Positions 33,231 to 45,050 of a stretch of 64,000 bases of DNA are shown here, one piece after another (the stretch's first letter is position 1; every line of letters starts with the position of its first letter). A model generated the notes under the pieces. That model ran no database searches. It was not told the DNA's origin and worked only from the letters and a program-made list of their open reading frames with translations. The DNA lies in contig VZDJ01007749.1 of the NCBI GenBank assembly GCA_008694505.1, positions 1,346,712-1,410,711 of the forward strand, given 5' to 3'. This DNA is from Cyanoderma ruficeps (Eukaryota > Chordata > Aves > Passeriformes > Timaliidae). The translations under genes were made by a program, and so were the position numbers.

Positions 33231-35970
33231 ATTACCTTAAACAAACATCAAGTTTTATGAGGATTAGGTGGAGGAAAGGAATTGTCTTATGCAGGCTTTC
33301 AGTATCAACTTGGGTTCTAGTGTGATCACTCGCTATACTGCCAGGTATGCAGACTCAGGATCTGGACAGAACAACTTTAAAAGGAAATGTTGAGATCAAA
33401 AAAATACTGAAGGTCCACCATTTATCTTTCTGAGAACTTAAAGACAGCTCTAAAAATGCGTCTTCCTCAGTAGATGTGCAAGATACTTAGCATCTCTAGG
33501 ATCTGGCAAAAAACAAATCCCTTGACATTTCTCAACCTCTTGGCATAGCTTTTATCCATGGATTCTATTCCAAAATGCTATTAAGGCTTCCGTAACACAT
33601 GAGTTTTACAATCCAAGATAAATGATGGACATTTGCCATGGAATTTATAAAGCGAAAGATTTGCTCTATGATCCGCCATGCCTGGAGAAGTTTGTATCCA
33701 AGATCTCTCAGGAAGATAGTGCTCTGCTTTTGCTCTCACTGAAGATTTGTCCTGAGCAGGAGTGTCAGCAAATTGCAGGCACTATGATATATTGTCTAAG
33801 AGAGAAGAATTCATTTGGGAACAAACAATAAACTGAGTTCAAAACTTCATTGTGCTGCACAAATCAGATCTGTTATGTAAGGCTATCTCTCTCAGCAGGA
33901 ACAAGCCTGAACTACCTGCTAAACTGATTCGTTTAGACATAGAAAATCTACTTTTTATTTGTTTTTTAATCTTACTGTTGCTAATGAAGGAGCAAGAACA
34001 CTTTTTCATATTTATAATGTAGAGACAATGGTAAATCTACAAATTGAGACAGTATAGAGCAATTTTATGTATAATTTTAAATTTTATTTCATAGACCATA
34101 TTTGCTGCTATTTTAATATTTTTAATGTTTTTCTTTCTATGTCAATCTACATTTTTTTCTTCCAGGTTTCTCCTAGAATTTCCTGCCATACAGCTCTCTG
34201 ACACTTAACACTCTAGAGAAATACAAAAGAATCCTTCAGGCAGCCTGGGCAAATTAATAATCTTCTTCGAGGGTCACAGGGTCATCTAATGCCAGAGTCA
34301 CAAGTGCCTGTACATACATAAAATACAGAATACTGAAAGTATTCAAAAATACTCCAGTAATATCAAGGGCATATTTTAATTGTTCACTTCAATAAACTTC
34401 CCATAGCTCAACCACACCCAAGAGGTTTTTGATGAATTTAGATCTGCATATATTAAATAATAACATTTGTTCTATAAGAATGAAATTATAGCCTCTTGCA
34501 AAAGAAGCTCAAATTGTAAAGCAGACTTGTATTTTCCTTCCCTAAAAATCTACAGGTGTGTCTAATCCAACCTGTTTAACTCCGTTTATGGTTGAAAATC
34601 CTATTACCAATGAATTTAAACTCCCCATGATAAAAACATATGACATTAATAACAGAGTGCCATTCTTTCCATACCATTTTCTTCCACTCTTGTGTATAAC
34701 TAAAGCCAGTTTATGTATAAAGAGCGTAAATAACAGCTACATTCATCGTGAAAACCCTCAAACTCTATATTTCCTACGGCTTTCTGCTATCAGAAGAAAG
34801 AGCTACATAACTTTAGGTCAAAATGATGAACATCTTTTCTAAAGGGGATAAGCTCTGGATAATTGTTTCTATTTTGAAACAAAGACAGCATAAATTCATC
34901 TTTTATAGTAACACAAAATTGTAAGTAATCTTGAATTTCCAGACTAGTGACCTTGAATACTTAACATTGTTACTCATGTTGGATCAAATAACAGCCATTG
35001 TTATTGCAGCAGAGAACATATGACGGAAGAGACAACATGCACCTTTTTAGATCAGCACATCATTTCCACACCGCTATGTAAAAAGCTTTCTCTGCTTACT
35101 TGATGCATATTGAGTCAGTTTTCAGTCAATTGTTCTTAATTTGCATTAATCAAAAGCAGAGAATGTAATGAATTACCAAGAACATATTTAGGAACTTAGA
35201 TAACAGGGTATAATTTCTCTGGATATTTTTTTCTGGATTCAGGGAATGATTCCTCCATTTCAAATATAAAGAAAAAAGAAAAACCCAAGAAAACTATGAA
35301 CCAACAAAAGCTGGGCTAGATCAGAGGGAAAGGAGGACTTGGTTCTAAAAGCAGCTGTGCTCTTTACCAAGTGCTTCTGGAATTGCAGAGGACAGCATAA
35401 CTAAATATCTATTCACCTACCTGGTCATTCTGTAATTGCTTGAGACCCTTTGCTGTAATGGCCAACACAGCTTTTAGGAACACTTTTTTTGGCAAGGCAG
35501 GTTATGACATTAACAACAATGAAAGAAAACAGTGGTCATTACAGCTCTTGCTATGTTCTACATGTGTCATTCCTTGGGAGGACATTTAATGATCAGCAAA
35601 CATGAAGTGCCTGTGAAAACTGTAATTGAGCTAACCACAGCTCAGCTGCAGCAGAGAAAATTCCAACTTTCTTATGGCCCCCTCCTGCTTTCATCACATG
35701 CTGCCTGTGATTTTTGATAAAAACAAAACTGAGTCCGGGAATTTACAATCTTTCATTACTGAAGTTTGCAGTCTTGACTCTATATTTATTCCTATTCATA
35801 ACATTAGTCACTTTTCCTTCTTTTCATGACCAATGAGCTAGTAATTGATTAATGAAACTTGTGCTCCATTTGTGCTCCACTTTCTCTAGATGTGGATTTA
35901 CACACCTGTTACTAATTACAGTGTGATTAGTTAACTCAGAAACTGAATTCAATTCCCCAAAGAAGAAAGG
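33231..35970. other. 2.7 kb without a recognisable gene
   Basis: Small plus-strand frames at 33622-33831 (69 codons) and 34558-34842 (94 codons) look mildly coding-like in composition. They match nothing I know and lack a clear splice context. Confidence 0.5.
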
Positions 35971-35998
35971 TTATAAAAGGCCAGTTACTCTTGGCCTT
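35971..35998 (+). promoter_or_regulatory. consensus TATA box overlapping a hairpin
   Basis: GGTTATAAAAGGCC contains a canonical TATAAAAGG at 35972-35980. Its last bases form the left arm of AAGGCCA-N8-TGGCCTT (35977-35998). A start site would be expected near 36,000. TATA matches also occur by chance, and no first exon is visible, so this is only a candidate. Confidence 0.25.
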
Positions 35999-36737
35999 CC
36001 AAAAGGAAATGTCACCAGGTATCCTTGCTCTAGCCAGCCCTAACACAAGCAGACAAGCAAAACCTATTGCATCTTTATGTTACCCTGTGATCTAGGTGTA
36101 AGGTGTTTCATGGGATTCGTAGGTCTTGTTTAATTCCATTTCATCCCTGATAATTTGCATACTCAACATATTTGAGTGGGGAAAGCAATACTCTTGAGCT
36201 AATCGCATGCATTTATAAAGTCAAAAATGAACTCAGTTTGTTCACAGTGATCATGCTCAGCTCTTTCTTATTTTAACTTTCCTGCCAGGAATTTTCATAA
36301 CATGGGAACTGCAGGAAGTTCCTACTAGCATTGGATATGTTTATCTAGGAACAATGTACAAGATACTACTTGTAGTCAGTGCTTCAGTATTGATTTCAAC
36401 CAGATACTATTTGATTAAAGTTATTTATGCTTAAATGATTTGCCTTCAAAATTGTGTCAAAGAAGAAAGCTTAGTGTATGCAATTTAGATGGCAAAATAG
36501 ACAAAATAATGCTACTGGATTAATGCAATTTTTAAAAATATATTCACTTAAATATTTTACCAGTAGGACAAAGCAATTATGAGTGACACAAAAGCCCAGA
36601 AATAATAACTTTTGTAATACCTAATATGTCATATTAACAGTAATAATGAAATTAGGCTTCTAATCAATGTTTTTGAAGAAGCTCTTGTCAAAAAAAACCC
36701 CCTTTTATAATATGCATATAATGCTTACGTGCATGTC
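35999..36737. other. non-coding stretch downstream of the TATA candidate
   Basis: No open frame above 60 codons. A donor-like 'ccag|gtatcc' occurs at about 36,016-36,025. The rest is AT-rich. Confidence 0.5.
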
Positions 36738-36752
36738 AGTGCCCTCTGCTGG
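36738..36752 (-). promoter_or_regulatory. CTCF-like motif 1
   Basis: AGTGCCCTCTGCTGG reads as the reverse complement of a CTCF core-type motif (CCAGCAGAGGGCACT). It stands out as a GC-rich word in AT-rich DNA. Binding is inferred from the motif alone. Confidence 0.3.
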
Positions 36753-37119
36753 ATAGAGACAGATCCAAACTGGTGTTTATGATCAGGTCTTCACCCAACA
36801 ACTGTTTCTAAGAAGGTATAAACTGTTGTTATTCACTACAAAGGGTGAAGGAAATCATACTTGTGTGGCACATGACGCAAAAAAACATTGTTTGGGGTCT
36901 AAGGTTTCTAGATTTTGACCTCAAGTTCCACGGCAAGTTGTTGAGATAAGCAGCTGTGATCTTTCTATCTTTCATGATAGGCATTTATTAATTAATCTCT
37001 TTATTTGTCCATGAACAAGTGTAGTCACAACACAAACGTTTCATTGTGCAGTATTCCAGTGCGGAATTGTCTTTTTTTCTCAGCTATAGCCTTCTATTTT
37101 AACACTGTATATTACAGGA

Positions 37120-37135
37120 GGCCCCCAAGTGGCCT
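37120..37135 (-). promoter_or_regulatory. CTCF-like motif 2
   Basis: GGCCCCCAAGTGGCCT resembles the reverse complement of the CTCF core with about four mismatches. It has the same orientation as the motif 382 bp upstream. Confidence 0.2.
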
Positions 37136-39680
37136 TCAAAAATGTTTATCAGCTGTTTTACAGAACGTGCTTTACTACTGCTGAACTAATTTTTAACAGA
37201 AATTATATAAATGCTGTCCCTACATTGTTTGCTCTAGGAAAAACAGCATTCTCTATTTTCAGGGCTCCTAAACCCAACCAGGTCTAAATTAATTAAAAAT
37301 TACAGTCAAGTCTCAACTTCCTTCCAAATGAGATGCTGCCTTCACGGTCATTCATAGAGGCCACCTGTGAAAAACGTTTCACTCTCCTATTCCCAAAATA
37401 TTGGACTGGGGAAACCAAATCGGTTATCAAGAAAGAAAGGCACTAAGTATTCACATGCTTGGGGTAAGATGCTGATTTGGTGTTGTCATAAATCTTTTTT
37501 TACTTCTGAATATTAAAACATTCCTTTATATTCTTACAGAAAATGTTCTTCATTCTGGGTGCCCTGTCCATTCTCATAGTAGTACTAAGTTGTTCTGCTT
37601 CTCATGGGTACAAATAACCATTTATCGGTATCCAGCCACAGCACAAGGCCACATCTTCCTCAGAGCTCAAATGTTAATGAAAAGCTGGGAACTGCTGCCT
37701 TTTCAGAGTTTTGCTGCATCTGTAGGAGCAGCAGTTCACCGTTTCAAATGCATCCTATGTTCTACTCAGCATTGCTCCTTTTCACTCAGTGAAGTGTTTT
37801 CTCATGGAGAGGTGCTTGGTCAGTCAGGGTGCTGTCCTGAGGCTGCCCAAGAATTGCTCCCTGCCTTTCTCTGCAGAAACTGATCCTCTGCTTTCACCAA
37901 AGGCATTTATTCAAGTAACGCCCTTTTGCCTTTAGTAACAACACATTAAAAACTGAAGGATGAATTTAATTGATAGCAAAATTTTAAAGTGTCTATTATC
38001 AGATGTTAACCAATAATATTGAGTTTTTAGACTCAACAATTAATTATAAATCCAAAAGCAACATTGTAAAAACCTGGATTTTCTTGTTTCTTTTTTTTAA
38101 TATTCTTTATTCTCATCTTCTTTTGAGATGTAATAGTTAAAAACATTACAGTTAATTTTGGGGGGTAAAATTCTCAGTTGTAAAAAAAAATCAATAAAAT
38201 CTGCCTTTTTGTGTGGACAACATCTCATTTTTGTCTCTGTTGAAGGTCACCTGGGATAAGTAAATTGTGTCATTCTGGAAATGCTTGTGAGCTAGACATG
38301 CCTCAACTAGTGATAATCAGCCACGGATGCACTTGCAATTGAGCCTTATTAGTCTTTAAATTTTAATCTTATTAACCATCAGATTTTGCCAATCTTCTGC
38401 AAACAAACCTCCCACTGAAATCAGCAGGAAAATTAAAATGGAAAGTATTTTGTAGTCAGACCCAAGAGGACTTTGGAATGCTTCTAGTTTTCTCACAGAA
38501 TCCAAACCACACCACTGCAACAGCTCAACATCACTATTTTGTGCAGCACAGTCATACACATTCTATAGATGGCCAGACAGAGCTTTCTCTTCTAACAGCT
38601 GCCCAAAAATAAAAGGGGTTGGAAGTGGCAGCTAGTGATCAGAAATCAGTGAGAAATCTGCAGTGGTCTTTCCCTGATTTCCAGCATGTCCTCAAAAGTA
38701 GGGATGTCAAGGTTCTAAAATGAAACTTTGGAAGATATCTTTGTCTGGGAACAGTGTGCCAGTGTAAGGATGTGTAGGTGCTGGACTGAAATTATGTCAA
38801 ATGCAGCCAATTTCCTTTATTAGGCATTATATTTCCAGATTGGTTGTTACTTGCAGAATTAATATTTAAATATTCAGTAGAGTAATAATCTGAAAACAAG
38901 TACAACAACAAAATGAAACTCCTATAATCTATATGCAGGACCCTAGTGAACAGTGACTAATCACCTCTAAATATCAGTTGATAATACAAAAAAAAAATGC
39001 AGTTTCTCATGAAATTACAACCTATTTTCTATTATGAAAAGTTAATGAAAATGGAAAGTTTAAGCTTATTTGTAAATAATCTACAAGCATTGTTTTTATT
39101 GACCAGTCTGTTAATAAAAGATGATTTATTAAATATTTAAAATGTGAAACACATCAACACCTTAATATTTCAATTAACAAATGCAAAAAGTTATTAGAAA
39201 TGTATTGTTATTAAAATTTTAACTGACTATTTTCTGCAACTTTACCACATTAAAAACAATGTTCCAGTTTATTTCTTTGAATGTCATATACATACCAATA
39301 GAAAGCATCGAAAAGAAGCAATAAGAGATAAACACACTCTGGAAATAAACAGTAATTTCCTTCTTTAGTACTGTGAGCATATTATTTTTATTAGTTAGCT
39401 ATTACATGCAAGTGAAGAGTTTTCATGGATATGCAGAAGAAACATAATATCCATGAATAGGCCTCAGAGTAGTTTCAACATTGGGGTTGAGAGTTTTAGT
39501 CCTAAAGTAGCTGTAAACATTTCTGGAATTTCTAGTTTGTCAATATGTTTTTAAGCTTCAGACTTTCACGAACTTGAGCCCAGTGGGATTATTCCATTTT
39601 AGAAGTGTCTTGGGTTTTTTTACTCACCAATGCTTATTTGAAAATTATCCCTCCTTTATTCTCTAATTTCCCATATGAAG
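37136..39680. other. 2.5 kb without a recognisable gene
   Basis: A 97-codon plus frame at 37590-37883 lies in a slightly GC-richer patch but shows no recognisable motif. The remainder is AT-rich, with T- and A-runs at 38,090-38,200 and 38,990. Confidence 0.5.
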
Positions 39681-40172
39681 ATGTATAGAAACGCGCTGGG
39701 GGAGCTCTTCACCGGCTAGCTCCCTCCCTGGCTTCTATATGAGAGAGGCTTGGTGGGTCTGAACCTCCGACTGAAGCGTGGTCGACGGCGTGGAAGAAAG
39801 AGTGGACTCTGCTTGGGTTTCAGCTGGTTTTATTTCTCCCAGATACCTCCCATGGACAGTACAGGGAGGGAGAGAGAGTCCTGGAGCCCAAAGCAAGAGT
39901 GACCAGCAGCCCCCTGTGCCCATCTTTAAATACAGGGGGTGTATCTCGGCAGAGGAGAACTTGGAGCCAATCCCGGGGTGGGGGAGTGATCTAGAATTGG
40001 GGAACTTAACAGAACAATGAAAGAAGGTGGTACCAGGGTACCTTGTCAAATCCTAGGGCTTTTTCCCCAGAATCTTCCAGATCTTACTTACCTTGTCAAG
40101 GTGATTGACAAGGGAAACACAAGGGAAACACCATTAGGGTTTTGGGATGGGGGGTAGGAACAAATCATTACA
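39681..40172 (-). mobile_element. probable avian ERV solo LTR
   Basis: A sharply GC-rich block with CpGs in AT-rich surroundings. On the minus strand it shows LTR order: U3, a TATA-like TATTTAAA at 39925-39932, AATAAA about 95 bp downstream at 39828-39833, then a GC-rich U5-like end. Plausible TG...CA termini are at 40172 (minus TGTAATGATTTGTTCC) and 39682, but no clean target duplication supports them, so the ends are approximate. Short internal repeats of a CCTTGTCAA word occur at 40042-40051 and 40091-40100, as in U3 enhancer repeats. No internal viral sequence is attached. Confidence 0.6.
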
Positions 40173-43100
40173 AACATATAACCAAATACACAGAACATTG
40201 GAAAACCCAAATCACACACCACAACAAAGGTGTTCTATATCCTCTTTCAGAAGCAGATCTGTCAGCATGACACACACAGGTAAAAAATTTCTTGAGCAAG
40301 CAAATCAGTCTAGCACAAGTTTTGTTGTACCTTGTGTGTGAGTCTTTCACAGAACAAAATAGAACCTGAACATCAGAATGAACTGTCTTCCTAATTAGGC
40401 TCAGAAATGAACTGAATCAGAAATGAACAATTCATGAACACAACTCAGTTCAACACTTGTTCACAGTGAAAATGATCTCTGAGCAATAAAGACCATTGAT
40501 CTCCTAAATTCCCCCCCAAATCCCCATCATCAGTGATGTAATGATTACACAGCATGTGTGGGGTCAGCACACTGCATTTCTGAGTCCAGATCCTGTATCT
40601 TGTCCACTGGGGTATTGCTTGTCCTCTTAATTTCAAGGCTGCATTTGTCTTTTCAGATGAGATCTTCAATGGTGACGAAATGCGGCGAGAACCTGAGAGG
40701 TGACCAGGTGACCTGAGAGCAGATCTCAGGGCACGACTGTCACCTCATCCCACCGTGCTCACTGCTGTCCCTGTCACACAGTGTCACACAGGGGCACTGA
40801 CCCTGGCTCTGTCCTCATGAGAGAGCCCAATGAAATCCTGGTGAGCCCAATGAAATCCTAGTGATCTCTGCAAAAGCCTTCAGCCCACAGCTTCTATTCA
40901 GAGCTTCTGGAGCTGCCTGCCTGATACACTTCACAGGCACTACATTGAATTAAAAGTAATTAAAAATAAAAAAGAAACCCACATTAATTTTGTTCATATG
41001 ACAGTATTACTATAATTTCCTATAGCCATAAATAAAACATTTAATTGTGTAATTTTATACTCTATGACTACAGAAATAACTGGAAGTCAAGGAATACACT
41101 TTATATAATCTGAAAGTGAATTCATTGCTATCAACTACATGCTTGATAAAATTTAAAGTGAGTGGAATCTGTACCTGCTATGCAAAAGGCTGCATTGTGT
41201 TAATGAATCAACATACATACATCATACAGTAATGGTCTATTCCTTAACCTCAAGAGATGTGTTTGTAGCACATGTTTTTAGGAAAATTTCCTAGACATTT
41301 TGCAGAGGAAGAATATTAGTGATACACTGCAATTGCATCTAAATGTATCACTCAGAATTGAAAGCTAATATTGCTAGGCATTGTATAATCCTACGAGACA
41401 GTCAAATATTAATGGCATTTGGTCCAGTGTGAACAGGTCCAAACTAGAAAAAGAGAACATTGTTATATTCTTAAATATGTTTTCTCGGAAAGGAAAATAA
41501 TCATTTTTCTTTTTTTAAAGATTAATTAAGTATATTCAAAAATGTCTCAGTGGAGTCCTTCAGATTGAGGAAATTCTGCACAACACACGTGCTACAGACC
41601 CATGAACAAAGAGTGAAGTTGCAGCTTCCAAAGAAAGATGGTCTTGTGCTGTGTGGTGGAGATGATGCAGGCAAAACTGCAGCAACTGCTCACACTCATC
41701 CAGCACCAGGATCCTCGCAGCTGGAAAGATTTCTACACTAGACCCCACTTAAAGGAAAGGTGAATGAGAGACATAAAACCCGGGCTGCCACTCTTTGCAG
41801 TAACCAAGCACACTCTTGCCAGAAAGTCATTCCATGGAAACCATTTCAGTATGATAATTCCTAGAGCACTGCTGTTTCTCTTTCTGGTAAATTATACTCA
41901 GCAGTAAAAGCTAGGGGAGGATCTGCAGGCAAAAGTCGGGGTCTGCTATGCGCCTGTAGTGCTTATGTACATAATAGTCATACAAAGTGTATGGAAAACT
42001 GGTTTCTTTTGTCTCTTTTTCAGATGACTCAAGCTGAGAGTCTTTTAATTGCTATTTTTAAACCTTTACAATGTTTAAGCATATAGCTGAATCAAATATT
42101 TGGATTATACTTGCATTTTATACATTTGACTCTCAGATTCCAGAGGCAATGTCAAAGAGCCCGTTATTTTTCCTATCACAGATCTGAAGCTTTTACAGCA
42201 GCTTTTTCTACTAAAAACTTTATACTTTGTACTCACTTCAATTTGATTAAATAACTGCATAGCAAATCATAAATGCATAAAATTGGTAAAATTTATTAAT
42301 AAATGTAAGCATTTGGTTTGAAGCAAAAATAGATTTTTTTTTAATATCTATTATGCAAGCTGTAATGATCTTGAAAGTCATGAACATTGGCAAAAAGTAA
42401 GACAGTCTGTCAGGCATGCAGACTTCAATCTTGACATTGTATCAGGATCCAGACTTGCAGTCCAAATACAAGCACATAAAGAGACTCGTAAGACAAAACC
42501 TACCAGTTCTTAATATTAATGAGGATTTTTTACTATAGGATTAGTTGTTCCTCCTTTTTATTATAGAATTTACAACACAAACAAAAAGAGTCACCTAATA
42601 TAGTATTGAAAAATAAAGTGACAAAACCCATTATATTTTTGAAATGCTGACACTTCTGGATTTACTTTATTTAAAACAAAGTCATGTGTCTCATTCAAGG
42701 TGCTCATCCTGACTTCTTTCCCCTTCCCAATATGGAGAGGAGTCTGCTGAAGGATTGTTTCATCACATTATTTTTACTAAAGATGAGATGAATATCACCC
42801 TTTGCTTTCACAGTCATTTTTCAATTACAGTTATAGAATCCTTTCTTCCCCTCAGTTGACTTCTTAATTTCTGCGAAGAATAGTGCAACTGGTTTACATA
42901 CAAGTAATGTTTTCCGCAAATTGCTATAAGAGGAGATTTGACACTGTAATCTAATTGACCTCCATATTTAATTTAACAAAGGAAAAAAAAAGTTTTGCCA
43001 TTCTAGATTGACTTATCTTTTGATCTTCTAGGAAGAACATTTGCAAAGGGTAAGAACACTAAATCAAAGCTCCACACACCAAGACTTCCTTTGGCTGCAT

Positions 43101-45018
43101 AGAAATTCTGCATCTAGACACAGAGGGAGCTCCAGTAAGGATGACCATGATGTCCTGATATACTCACAATTTGCTCTGGTAGTAGACAATAATATTATAA
43201 GCAATTTACAGCCAGCTCCCCTCTGCTTTGCTGACCCCGACTTGCCTAGGAGCACTCTACAAGCAGAGCTTTCTACCACCTTTAGTAGGCTGAGTATCTT
43301 TTTTGATGGCTGAGCCTCCAATTTATAGACAAGAGACCAATTTGTCTTGTCATCAAGAGAACTCACAGCAAGCGTCAGCCTCCACAAGCTTTAGTACATA
43401 AAACCTTTCCCAGCTCACAATGAGCTGGTGGCTTCCCACAAAACGGTGAAATAAAATCAACATTGCAGTATTTCCATTGGCTGTCCTTAAGGTTTCCTGA
43501 AGCCCTGTGGTTCTGGAATGGATGGTGGTGCATCTGCAGTGCTACAGTGGTGTCCCTGCCATGGGAATAGAGGTCATTTGTTCAGGAAACTGAACTTTCT
43601 CAGGTTCATAATGCTGTGGTGCTGCTAGCACAGCTAGGAGGAAATACAATTGATCCAGGCAGATTGTTACTGAATTACTTGGAAGCACTTGCCCTAACTG
43701 ATAAGAATGTATATTTTCCTTGCAATTTTTAAGCAAAAAATTTATGATTAATGTAAAATCGCCTGGTGTTCATATTTTACTGCAATGTGTGCAATGCTCA
43801 GCTTGCTAAAATGAATGACCCCATGAAGAACCTTAGCATTTGGCAATTTTGGGGATGTAATGAAGCATAATTAAAATGATTAAGAAATAAATTGAAGGAA
43901 AAGAGTTCAATGGTCTAGGAGTGAACTCCAGCAGTGCCACAGGAAGCCTGCACAAGATCTCAGTTATCATATTATTCCAGCCATTTCTGAAGCTCCCCAA
44001 AGCTGGGAAATGGGAACACATAAGAACACATATGGCAGGAATGAATGAAGCAAAGATCTCAACTCAGCAACACACATAATTAATGATGAAAAGATATATA
44101 AGGGTGGTTTTAGATCTATTTGGTTCAGAAAGGCTCAGATAAGAGCACAATTATTTTGACCACCTTACCAAAACACAGAAGCAATACTGCTGTAAACCCC
44201 TTTTCACAAGTTCTCAAGTAATTCCCTACATTTAAAATCGTTCCTGGTGAAACCTGTAATGGCTCTCTAAATAATGTTTGGTGAAGGAAATTATTGCCAT
44301 TCAAGCAGAACTATAGACATCTGTGCTCATTTATAATAAACTACTTTCATTTAATTTTATTTATAGATGTATTAGGAAAATTCCACCTAGTTGGAAAAGG
44401 TAGAGAAATAATAGCCTGACACCAGAGTCAAACCATTCTGCAGTATCATCAGCTGAGAATGCAAAGGTCATTCTCTTCTGGTATTGAGGCAGGTTCCTTA
44501 TTGATTGTTTCTATGCCAGAAAAAAAAAATCAGATTAAAATAAAAGGAGTTTCTTAGTCTCAAGCAGAAATGAAAAATAGCTCTTGGGGGGAACAAAAGA
44601 AAGGGAATCAAAATTACTGTATTGTGCCAAATGCAGGCAGTTTCAGCTTGTTTTGAAAGATCCATTCACATAATCATAAAAGAAGACTTTACAGAAGAGG
44701 TACTGTAATAATCAATGTTTTGTCTAAAAATAGGCCATTAATGTATTAGATGAGATTAACTTTGCCACATAATTGTTTTTTTCTGCTTTAGATTATTTTG
44801 TGCAAATGTATGTTATAAAAAATAAAAATCAAACAACAAAAAGCTATTCTGAATGCACAGAAAATTATCAGAAGGAAGCCAGAACTCTCTCCCTGTATTT
44901 AGATAACACATGGTCTCTGTACCTGGAGTGGTCTTCTGCTTGTTAATTGATAAAGTGCATTGAAAGAGAATCTCTATCAACAATAAGGGCATCAGAATTT
45001 TCAGGATATCAATAGTAA
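40173..45018. other. 4.8 kb without a recognisable gene
   Basis: A 20-bp perfect-size tandem repeat (GAGCCCAATGAAATCCTGGT, one mismatch in copy two) lies at 40823-40862 within a GC-richer patch (40,670-40,920). An acceptor-like tract ends at 42023, followed by a 20-codon open frame from an ATG to a TAG. Opposed frames at 43041-43387 (90 and 107 codons) have no motif. Confidence 0.5.
40823..40862. repeat. 20-bp tandem duplication
   Basis: Two adjacent 20-bp copies with a G/A difference near the end of the unit. It is probably a recent slippage or duplication event. Confidence 0.9.
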
Positions 45019-45050
45019 AAAAAAAACAACAAAAAACAAAAAACCCCAAA
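45019..45050. repeat. A-rich (CAAAA) low complexity
   Basis: AACAACAAAAAACAAAAAACCCCAAA-type simple sequence. It makes the Phe-rich start of an antisense frame, which is not a gene. Confidence 0.8.

Noticed and set aside
33622..33831. 69-codon plus-strand frame with mildly coding-like composition
   Set aside because: Too short, no recognisable family and no clear flanking splice sites.
39735..40049. 104- and 80-codon frames
   Set aside because: Both fall inside the probable LTR at 39.7-40.2 kb.
43041..43387. Opposed 90- and 107-codon frames
   Set aside because: Equal-quality frames on both strands suggest a locally stop-poor patch rather than a gene. No motif is seen.
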